In this document: positions 1-6,043 of the stretch, in pieces
Layout of the letters: each line of letters opens with the position of its first letter
Numbering within the stretch: position 1 is the first letter of the stretch
Assembly: GCA_024763595.1 (NCBI GenBank)
Contig: JANTFK010000103.1
Span: forward strand, 1 to 8,876
Direction: 5' to 3'
Origin: Bacteroidales bacterium
GTDB taxonomy: Bacteria; Bacteroidota; Bacteroidia; Bacteroidales; GCA-2748055
Length of the DNA: 8,876 bases
The notes under the pieces: generated by a model
What the model was told of the DNA's origin: nothing
The model's input: only the letters and a program-made list of their open reading frames with translations
The model's database searches: none
Position numbers and translations under genes: made by a program

Positions 1-94
1 TGTCATTCATTTGGTGCTTATCCGTATTGTTGGTGCAGGCAGATAGCCCCAAGATAAGCATAATGACAGAGAGAAAAGATTTTATTTGCATCAT
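1..94 (-). CDS. Lipoprotein, N-terminal fragment (cut by window edge)
   Basis: Reading the minus strand from the ATG at 94 gives 31 open codons that run off the left edge. The protein begins MMQIKSFLSVIMLILGLSAC and continues with TNNTDKHQ. This is a classic lipoprotein signal peptide: a lysine near the start, a hydrophobic stretch at residues 7-17, and the lipobox L-S-A-C with the lipidated cysteine at residue 20. After the cysteine come polar residues, suggesting a flexible tether. The start lies 23 bp after the stop of the beta-propeller gene on the same strand, so it is probably the fourth gene of that operon. A second ATG directly follows the first; either could be used. There is no strong Shine-Dalgarno sequence. 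Too little of the mature protein is present to name a family. By context it may be a surface or periplasmic glycan-binding or hydrolytic lipoprotein, but that is inference. Confidence 0.72.
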   Translation of the reverse strand, partial: MMQIKSFLSVIMLILGLSACTNNTDKHQMND

Positions 95-117
95 GCTGTT
101 TCCAAAGAATTAAATAT

Positions 118-1347
118 TTATTTCTCAGTCAGCGGTACCTGCACATTAAAAGAACTGCCATCCCGCTTATTATTTACACTTGTCAGCGCACAGGCCGCAT
201 ATAATACGAGGGGTACTCCGCCGGCCCCGGTGAGCAATTGCGGGCGTTCAAGCCTGTCGGTTTTCACGACGGTCCCATCGGTCAGGAGAAGCTCTTTCCG
301 CATAAAGAGCGGGGTTTTTCCCCGCACCCAGCCGATGCCATCAGCAGATTGAAGCAGTGCCAGCCCCGGACTTTCCCCGGTAATTTTTCCCGAAAAATCC
401 TTCACCACCGCATAGAAACTGCGATCGACGCTACTGTACCAGACATAGGGATCTTCTGCTGAAGCGATCCTCCCGTCTTCCATCCTGATATCGAAGACAA
501 AACGATCCAGTGGTATGAAGGGGCCGGCTGGTGAACCGGAGAGTGCCACACCATGCACACCCCGCCAGCTGGGGTCATACAGGTTGCCTTTGAAATAGAG
601 CAGGTATTTCTTATCACCTGGCCTGAAAACCACCGATGGGTTTACCACAATAATATTGTCGGGCAGTGCCGCCACACCTTCCGGTGAAGGGTTGAGGATC
701 CGGTCGGGTTTGACCCGCGTGCGGGGAGTTAGCAGCGGTGTTTCAGGCCTTGTGAAGTTGCCGCTTACCAGCTCTTCCAGGGTGTTGCACACCAGCACGC
801 CGGTCTGCTGGCTTTGCTGTAGCCGGTCACGCTCGCTTAACCCGGCCCCCGGTGAGCCTTCGGGCGGTTTCCCCGGATCCCTGGTGCCGGTGTAGTAGAG
901 GTAATACTTTCCGTCGAATTTTTTGATATGCGGATTATATACAGAACGGGCATCCCACATATCCGGTTTGCCCGCTTTCCGGCGTCCCCGCAGGACCACC
1001 TTTACAAACCTGAAATCATGATCGGGAAAATCTGAAACAGCACAGGCAATTTCCGAACCGGTGAGCCATCCGTCTTTGAATGGATCCTCTTCAGGCCCGG
1101 CCGGCCAGCGTGCGTAGAACATATAGTACCTGCCATCTTCACCTTCCGTTACACTGCCGCCCCAGACAAAGTAGTGCCGGTTGTTCAGTACAGATGGCCC
1201 GGTCAGTACCTGGCTCTCACCGCTCGTGACCAGGCTGGCCTTTACCCTTCCGGGTTCAACTTTCCACTGGGAACTGGTGGTGAGTGTGAAAATAAAGCAT
1301 AAAGAGGCAGCTGTACCTGCGATCCTGATAAGTGGTCCGTTTGTCAT
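118..1347 (-). CDS. Secreted five-bladed beta-propeller glycosidase-like protein (GH43/GH117-like)
   Basis: About 409 residues with a hydrophobic N-terminal signal segment (residues 5-24). The rest carries recurring blade-like motifs of the type 'P-x(n)-dGkYYLYY': VWGGSV...GRYYMFYARWP (61-82), YNPHIKKFDGKYYLYYTG (137-154), VNPSVVFRPGDKKYLLYFKG (235-254), AEDPYVWY...FYAVVKDFSG (297-320) and LERPQLL...VPLVLYA (367-384). This is the layout of the five-bladed propeller glycosidases (GH43, GH32/68, GH117 and related unclassified families). Acidic residues in AEDP (298-299) and ERPQ (368) are candidate active-site residues. I know this type as a Bacteroidota/Planctomycetota 'glycoside hydrolase family protein' without assigned specificity, so substrate is not called. 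Two starts are possible: ATG at 1359 (413 residues) or ATG at 1347. I prefer 1347 because it forms an ATGA overlap with the GH92 stop and has GGGGA shortly upstream. It is the third gene of the operon, followed after 23 bp by a lipoprotein gene. Confidence 0.8.
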   Translation of the reverse strand: MTNGPLIRIAGTAASLCFIFTLTTSSQWKVEPGRVKASLVTSGESQVLTGPSVLNNRHYFVWGGSVTEGEDGRYYMFYARWPAGPEEDPFKDGWLTGSEIACAVSDFPDHDFRFVKVVLRGRRKAGKPDMWDARSVYNPHIKKFDGKYYLYYTGTRDPGKPPEGSPGAGLSERDRLQQSQQTGVLVCNTLEELVSGNFTRPETPLLTPRTRVKPDRILNPSPEGVAALPDNIIVVNPSVVFRPGDKKYLLYFKGNLYDPSWRGVHGVALSGSPAGPFIPLDRFVFDIRMEDGRIASAEDPYVWYSSVDRSFYAVVKDFSGKITGESPGLALLQSADGIGWVRGKTPLFMRKELLLTDGTVVKTDRLERPQLLTGAGGVPLVLYAACALTSVNNKRDGSSFNVQVPLTEK

Positions 1348-3743
1348 GGTATTCCCCATTTATAATTGGGCGTTTTACCCAGTTCAATCTCCAGCTTCCC
1401 CCCTTTAAAGAATTGTGATACAGGAAACTGAAAACGATCCCATCGCTGACCGTTCAGCGTGGCTTTTTGAATATAGATATCGTCCCTGTTTTTACGTTTA
1501 ACGTTTATTTCAAATGTGTTCATGTGGGATGGATCCTCAACAGAGGGGAAGGTAATGACGGTCCTGTCGAATAGCGGGCTTGTGATCTCAAGTGCTGGCT
1601 TTTCACCAACACAGCCATGAATATCAAATATTCCCATGGCCATCAGGACCCCGAGAGCCCCCATCTGTCCCTGGTCCTCATCTCCGTTATAACCACTGTA
1701 AGGGTCCGTCCCCCCGAAGGCACGCTCCTTGACCTCTCGTACCCAGTACTGGGTTTTCCAGGGTTCTCCTGCATAACTGAACAGATGTGCCATTGCACAG
1801 GATGGTTGATTTTTGTAATTAACCCAGCCGGTGCGATGGTTCCCGTCCGGAGAAAAGAAATTGTACGGTTGAGCTTTCAGAAAACTTGCATTCAGCTTAT
1901 CCGCAAATGCTTTTTTGCCGCCCGAAGCCCCGATCAGCCCTTCCATATCCTGGGGTACATAAAAAGTGTATATGGCCGCGTTCCCTTCAATAAAACCATC
2001 TGGTGTTGGGTGCTGCTTATCAAAGACAGGGGAAAAAGGTTCGGTCCATTCACCCGAAAGATCCCGCGGACGCATCCATCCTGTTTCCGGATCAAACAGG
2101 TTCCTCCAGTTTTCGGAACGTTTCATCAGCAGGGCAACATCCGTTTCTTTCCCAATGATCCTGCCCATCCCGGCCAGGCACCAGTCCTGGTATGCGTATT
2201 CAAGGGTCATGCCGGCGCCTCCCCGGTGAAGCCCTTTTCCTCTTTCTGCAATTTCCATGGGCACATAACCCAGGTCAATGTACCAGTCGATCCCCCCTCC
2301 GGAGGGATTGGGCCCGGATTCGTAACCTGCCCTGTCGCGTATGCCGCCGGGAAAAGCGTTCTTCCTGGCTGCGCTCCAGGCAAGTTCCGGGTCAAAGCTG
2401 TTTCTGCCTGTGGATACCAGGGCCGCCAGCAGCGGTGTAATATGGTCACCCACCATCACATAGCTGTAGTTCCCGCCCCAGGAACACCTCGCCATGGTAC
2501 CGGCATTCCTGTAATAGTCAAGAAACGTTTCCGCCATCCAGTTCCCGTATTCGGGGTAAACCAGCGACCACAGGATATTCAGGTTCCAGTGAGTACCCCA
2601 TAAGCCATCTCCTTCCATAAAAGGGCGTACCGGCTTACCGGAGCTATCCGCCGGAACACCTCTTATGACCGGAAATGGTCCTGTATAGTCGGCATAGGAA
2701 CCATCCACATCACTGGAGATCCGTTTGCCGGCAGTATGCATCAGATCCGTATAAAACTTGATCTGTTGCTGTTTTGTACCCCCTTCAACACGTATCCTTC
2801 CCAGGTAGTCGTTCCAGGCCTTCCGGGCTTCTGCGACAACCTGCTCAAAGTTCCAGTGGGGAAGTTCCGTTTCCAGGTTTAACCGGGCATTGCCGGGACT
2901 TACATAGGAAATTGCCACTTTCAAAAGAATCTGTTCATCCTCTTTTAAATTTTTGTATGTCACATAAACTCCACTCCCTTCACCGCTGATAATGCCGGCT
3001 TCAGGTTCTGCAAACACCCCGTTCTTCCATCCGAAAAAAGCATCAAACGGTTTACTGAACCGGGCCACAAAATGGATAACATATGGTTTGGGCCTCCTGT
3101 AAGTAGGGGCATTGACAACATACCCTTCTATTTCATTTTTTCCTGTTTGCCTGGCATAGGCATATGACATTTCAGTGGGTCCCAGCGCAGCACCCAGGTC
3201 GAAAAGAAGGTGGGCCTGGCCGGTAGCCGGAAAAGTGTACCGGTGCATCCCCACCCTGCATGTGGCGGTGAGCTCAGCCGTAATCTGATCATCTTCCAGA
3301 AAAAGTTTGTGATAACCCGGTTTCACTACCTCCTTTTCGTGTGAAAAGCGGGATTTATTGGCTTCGATCCCCTCGTTCCCCCGGCAGGGACCCGTAACAG
3401 GCATTACCGGTATACCGGCTGTTTGCATATTATGTACATGGGAAAAGTTAAGGATGTACGGGTCATCATACCGGTAACCGGCTTTCCAGAGGTTGCCGTG
3501 TTTTGTGTCGGGGCTCAAGGCAACCATTCCGAAAGGCAGCGTGGCAGATTTCAGATAATCCCATCGCGGAGACCGCGTATCAATTAAGGGGTCCGCCAGA
3601 TCCGCGGGACTGTCCACCAGAGCTGCGGAACTGTCCGCACGATCCACCAGGTCCGCGGGACCATCCGCACCCTGTCCGAAACCGGATGAGAGAGGGGCTC
3701 CCGCTGCTGTCAGCAGAAAAAGCAATATATTTTTAACTTTCAT
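1344..3743 (-). CDS. Secreted GH92 family alpha-mannosidase-like glycosidase (divergent)
   Basis: 799 residues, about the usual length of GH92 enzymes, which are calcium-dependent inverting exo-alpha-mannosidases acting on N-glycans and yeast mannan. A signal peptide (MKVKNILLFLLTAAGAPLSS) is followed by an Ala/Asp-rich repeat (26-51), then the N-terminal beta-sandwich starting DPLIDT and containing NFSHVHNMQTAG (99-110). The linker motif W-x3-L-x-R-I-x-VEGG (310-322) leads into the alpha/alpha catalytic domain with SSDVDG (343-348), MVGDH (430-434), the EGN motif (E586, likely catalytic acid), and DEDQGQMGA (688-696, likely base aspartates). The C-terminus has ATLNG (761-765), GGKLEIELG and a terminal PNYKWG, all typical. 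Oddities: the usual WDTFR motif reads WGTHW at 382-386, and the usual AWYVFSA after GQMS reads ALGVLMA. An upstream in-frame ATG at 3818 is rejected: the start at 3743 overlaps the preceding stop as ATGA and begins the signal peptide. Mannoside specificity is inferred from the family and is less sure because of the changes. Confidence 0.9.
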   Translation of the reverse strand: MKVKNILLFLLTAAGAPLSSGFGQGADGPADLVDRADSSAALVDSPADLADPLIDTRSPRWDYLKSATLPFGMVALSPDTKHGNLWKAGYRYDDPYILNFSHVHNMQTAGIPVMPVTGPCRGNEGIEANKSRFSHEKEVVKPGYHKLFLEDDQITAELTATCRVGMHRYTFPATGQAHLLFDLGAALGPTEMSYAYARQTGKNEIEGYVVNAPTYRRPKPYVIHFVARFSKPFDAFFGWKNGVFAEPEAGIISGEGSGVYVTYKNLKEDEQILLKVAISYVSPGNARLNLETELPHWNFEQVVAEARKAWNDYLGRIRVEGGTKQQQIKFYTDLMHTAGKRISSDVDGSYADYTGPFPVIRGVPADSSGKPVRPFMEGDGLWGTHWNLNILWSLVYPEYGNWMAETFLDYYRNAGTMARCSWGGNYSYVMVGDHITPLLAALVSTGRNSFDPELAWSAARKNAFPGGIRDRAGYESGPNPSGGGIDWYIDLGYVPMEIAERGKGLHRGGAGMTLEYAYQDWCLAGMGRIIGKETDVALLMKRSENWRNLFDPETGWMRPRDLSGEWTEPFSPVFDKQHPTPDGFIEGNAAIYTFYVPQDMEGLIGASGGKKAFADKLNASFLKAQPYNFFSPDGNHRTGWVNYKNQPSCAMAHLFSYAGEPWKTQYWVREVKERAFGGTDPYSGYNGDEDQGQMGALGVLMAMGIFDIHGCVGEKPALEITSPLFDRTVITFPSVEDPSHMNTFEINVKRKNRDDIYIQKATLNGQRWDRFQFPVSQFFKGGKLEIELGKTPNYKWGIP
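3591..3668 (-). repeat. 30-bp in-frame tandem repeat, about 2.6 copies, in the GH92 N-terminus
   Basis: On the coding strand, residues 26-35 (ADGPADLVDR) and 36-45 (ADSSAALVDS) are encoded by adjacent 30-bp units that match at 22 of 30 bases by my count. A partial third unit (PADLAD, residues 46-51) matches the first at 15 of 18 bases. The third unit leads directly into the conserved start of the GH92 domain (DPLIDT), so the array looks like duplication of the sequence just upstream of the catalytic domain. It lies between signal peptide and mature domain and probably forms a flexible acidic linker. Confidence 0.75.
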
Positions 3744-4444
3744 ATGCGCCTGATCCTTTTCCGGTAGATCCCGGTTGTTCCCAGGATCACCACTGCACCC
3801 GTACCGAAAATCCACCACGGAAACCTGCGGGGGATATACCCGGTGGCCACCTTCAGCACGCCGGGGTTTTTAACCTGCAGCATTTCCGGCAGGGAGAAAT
3901 GGTCCAGCATGTACTGCGTGTAGTCATCAATGAACCCCAGTATCAGGATCAGGGATCCCAGGATCAGTCCGGACCACTCCTGCCAGGTAAACCGGGTCTC
4001 TTTGCCCTTCTCTGCATGAACCAGGACCACCATGGCCAGCAGGATCATGGTAAGCGATACCAGCACAGGGGCGAGGACAGGCCCGGTCCATGTGGTGGGG
4101 ATCAGGAACAGTACATCCCAGGTCATCAGGGACGGGGGCCATCCCAGTAACAGTTTCAGGAATACATAATAGAAAATATCCCAGATGGCAAAAGTGTATA
4201 TAAACCAGGCCAGGCCTGTACTGAACCGTTTTGCTGCCAGGAAGCCGACGGCGAGCATCATGATCAGTGTGGCAACCTCCCGCAACAATTCTGTAAAGGC
4301 CAGGTGCACCGGGATGGGGGATAGCGGAAAAGCGAACCCATCCGGGTAGAGAACCTCCCGCAGATATACCACAACCGCACTCTCCAGGAATCCCATGGAA
4401 ATGGCAAAAGCTGTGATAATGATAAGCAGTTTTCCGAGTTTCAT
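3740..4444 (-). CDS. Six-helix inner-membrane protein of unknown function
   Basis: 234 residues, strongly hydrophobic, with about six predicted membrane segments at roughly 5-23, 52-72, 76-99, 121-143, 157-173 and 209-226, and a short basic C-terminal tail (RKRIRRI). Distinctive motifs are GFLESAVVVYLRE at the end of helix 1 (18-30), ELLREVATL (52-60), WDIFYYVFLK (88-97) followed by GWP (101-103) and WDVLFLIP (109-116), then WTGPVLAP (119-126), and IDDYTQYML (172-180). Repeated charged and aromatic residues inside or beside the helices suggest function rather than a simple anchor. I do not recognise a named family. It is the first gene of the minus-strand operon, and its TGA overlaps the GH92 ATG as ATGA, so translation of the two is probably coupled. 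GGCGGG sits immediately before the ATG. It could be a transporter, a sensor, or a membrane enzyme; nothing visible decides this. Confidence 0.85.
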   Translation of the reverse strand: MKLGKLLIIITAFAISMGFLESAVVVYLREVLYPDGFAFPLSPIPVHLAFTELLREVATLIMMLAVGFLAAKRFSTGLAWFIYTFAIWDIFYYVFLKLLLGWPPSLMTWDVLFLIPTTWTGPVLAPVLVSLTMILLAMVVLVHAEKGKETRFTWQEWSGLILGSLILILGFIDDYTQYMLDHFSLPEMLQVKNPGVLKVATGYIPRRFPWWIFGTGAVVILGTTGIYRKRIRRI

Positions 4445-4463
4445 CCCGCCTTTTTGATTCAGT

Positions 4464-4494
4464 TAAAGGTACACAGTTTGATGAAAAGCTGAAA
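4464..4494 (-). promoter_or_regulatory. Candidate Bacteroidota-type promoter for the minus-strand operon
   Basis: On the minus strand TTTC (4494-4491) is followed after 19 bp by TACCTTTA (4471-4464), compared with the Bacteroidota consensus TTTG and TAnnTTTG. Each element has one mismatch. It lies about 20 bp upstream of the ATG at 4444, giving a short leader. This is a pattern match only. Confidence 0.35.
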
Positions 4495-4553
4495 TCCTGA
4501 CCGGGATACTTTTTTGACGTTCTCCCGAATTCTCTTTAATTTTCAGTCAGGAT
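4494..4553. promoter_or_regulatory. 8-bp inverted repeat spanning the divergent promoter region
   Basis: ATCCTGAC at 4494-4501 and GTCAGGAT at 4546-4553 are perfect reverse complements, 44 bp apart. The left arm touches the -33 element of the minus-strand promoter candidate, and the right arm lies near the predicted start of the plus-strand transcript. It could be a shared operator for the two divergent units. An 8-bp match in a 124-bp region has a chance probability of roughly ten percent, so the call is weak. Confidence 0.25.
4513..4544 (+). promoter_or_regulatory. Candidate Bacteroidota-type promoter for the oxidoreductase gene
   Basis: TTTG at 4513-4516 is followed after 20 bp by TAATTTTC at 4537-4544, seven of eight positions matching TAnnTTTG. 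The start codon is 25 bp downstream of the -7 element, and the leader is A/T-rich (AAAAGTTTAAAAAAG before the ATG), as usual in this phylum. Pattern match only. Confidence 0.4.
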
Positions 4554-4568
4554 AAAAGTTTAAAAAAG

Positions 4569-5990
4569 ATGCAACGAAGAGACTTTATTAAAAAGACAGG
4601 GGGTACAACCGTGGCCCTGGGAACCTTTCCCACCATACTGACCGGGAACTCATGGAAAGGGGCCAATGACAGGGTCAATGTGGCTCAAATCGGGATCCAT
4701 GGTTTCGGACAGCACCATATTGACCAGTACCAGTCACTGGAACATGCCGAAGTCGCAGCCATCTGTGATGTGGATGCCAACCTTTTTAAAGGCACCATTC
4801 AAAGGCATTTTACCGATAAGGGATTCAGGAAGCCAAAAACCTACCAGGATCTGCGGAAGCTTTTTGAGGACAGGGACATTGATGCGGTCTCCATCACCAT
4901 CCCCAACCACTGGCATACGCTGGCTGCCATATGGGCCATCCAGTCGGGCAAACATGTGTCGGTTGAGAAACCATGCTGCCATACTTTTCACGAGGGTCAG
5001 AAGCTGGTGGAGGTGGCCGGGGGATCGAACCTGATCGTCCAGGATGGCGCCGAGCAACGCAGCAACCCGTGCGGTCAGACCATGGCCGATTATCTGCATG
5101 CCGGGAAGATGGGAGAGGTATACCTGGCCAAGGGGATTTGCTACAAGCGAAGGGACTCCATCGGAAGATACCCCGATGGTCCGATGAAAGAGGGTGAGAA
5201 ATTCGCGTTTACGGTGAACAGTAAGAATTATGGGCCGGCTTATACAAAGGCATACCTTTCCAATGTGGACTATGACTTATGGCAGGGACCGGCACCCAGC
5301 CAGCCCTTTAACCGCAACCGGTTTCATTACAACTGGCACTGGAACTGGCTGTACGGGAACGGGGATATGGGTAACCAGGGCGTGCACGAGATGGATATCG
5401 CCAGGTGGGGACTGGGGGTTACCCTGCCCACCCGGATCACTGCATCGGGGGCACATGTGATGTTTGACGATATGCAGACTACCCCCAATGTGCTGATGGC
5501 CATGTACGAGTTTCCCAACCCGGAAGGTGCCGGGGATAAAAAGAGAATGCTGCAGTTTGAAGTCAGGCACTGGGATCACAATCCCGAAGGTGCCATAGCT
5601 GCTGAAACGGATGGGACAAACAGCTATATGACCAGCAGCGCCAATACGGTGGGGAACCTCTTTTTCGGATCAAAGGGATATATGGCCAAGCGACTGGAAA
5701 GGTGGCAGGTGTTCAGCGGACCCGGCCGGGAACCAGTAGCTGGCGGATCGGGCATCGGGAACCATTTTTCAGATTTCGTGGAGGCCATCAGGGCCGGTGA
5801 CCAGAAGCTGGCCCACGGGGATATCAGGGAAGGATTCTATACCTGTGCCCTGATCCACCTGGGAAATATCTCCTACCGTTTGGGCAGGAGCCTTGACTTT
5901 GACCCCGGTTCCATGAAATTTGTGAATGATGCGGAAGCGGATGCCATGCTGACCAAGACTTACCGGGAGCCTTATACATTGCCGGTGTAG
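4569..5990 (+). CDS. Tat-exported Gfo/Idh/MocA family oxidoreductase
   Basis: 473 residues. It starts MQRRDFIKKTGG, a twin-arginine (Tat) signal, so it is probably exported folded with its nicotinamide cofactor. The N-terminal Rossmann domain runs about 35-160: VNVAQIGIHGFGQHH (37-50 region) is the dinucleotide-binding loop, followed by AAICDVD (63-69), IPNHWHTLAA (111-120) and the family hallmark EKP (133-135). The C-terminal alpha/beta domain (about 165-440) contains NWHWNWLYGNGDMGNQ and then GVHEMDIARW (271-280), where His273 and Asp276 are the likely catalytic pair. This C-terminal half resembles the 'bacterial type' Gfo/Idh/MocA C-terminal domain. Family members oxidise or reduce sugars, cyclitols and glycosides, and some (GH109) use NAD for glycoside cleavage; the motifs look more like the Tat-exported oxidoreductases than GH109, but substrate is unknown. 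It faces a glycosidase operon across a 124-bp divergent region. No strong Shine-Dalgarno; the leader is A-rich. The Rossmann loop reads G-I-H-G-F-G, with His where Gly is common. Confidence 0.92.
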   Translation: MQRRDFIKKTGGTTVALGTFPTILTGNSWKGANDRVNVAQIGIHGFGQHHIDQYQSLEHAEVAAICDVDANLFKGTIQRHFTDKGFRKPKTYQDLRKLFEDRDIDAVSITIPNHWHTLAAIWAIQSGKHVSVEKPCCHTFHEGQKLVEVAGGSNLIVQDGAEQRSNPCGQTMADYLHAGKMGEVYLAKGICYKRRDSIGRYPDGPMKEGEKFAFTVNSKNYGPAYTKAYLSNVDYDLWQGPAPSQPFNRNRFHYNWHWNWLYGNGDMGNQGVHEMDIARWGLGVTLPTRITASGAHVMFDDMQTTPNVLMAMYEFPNPEGAGDKKRMLQFEVRHWDHNPEGAIAAETDGTNSYMTSSANTVGNLFFGSKGYMAKRLERWQVFSGPGREPVAGGSGIGNHFSDFVEAIRAGDQKLAHGDIREGFYTCALIHLGNISYRLGRSLDFDPGSMKFVNDAEADAMLTKTYREPYTLPV

Positions 5991-6043
5991 GGATAGATGT
6001 TCTAAAACAGGGGGTAGATGATTTCGGTCTTCGGATAAAATGT

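Noticed and set aside
1617..2603. 328-codon open frame on the plus strand
   Set aside because: It lies wholly antisense to the GH92 catalytic domain, which has clear family motifs. The translation is rich in Pro, His and Cys without any recognisable domain; it is a shadow of the opposite strand's codon bias.
3741..3818. Upstream start giving the GH92 protein 25 extra residues
   Set aside because: The extension MVDFRYGCSGDPGNN... precedes a good signal peptide and would overlap the membrane-protein gene by 79 bp. The ATGA overlap at 3743 is the better start.
4569..5990. GH109 alpha-N-acetylgalactosaminidase as the identity of the oxidoreductase
   Set aside because: GH109 shares the fold, NAD use and Tat signals, but the HWHWNWLYGNGDMGNQ and GVHEMD region fits the broader exported Gfo/Idh/MocA group better. 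Without a profile comparison the specific name is not justified.
5991..6043. Possible terminator between the convergent oxidoreductase and transporter genes
   Set aside because: I searched the 53 bp for a GC-rich stem followed by a T run on either strand. Only the direct repeat-like TCGGTCTTCGG appears, which cannot form a stable hairpin.
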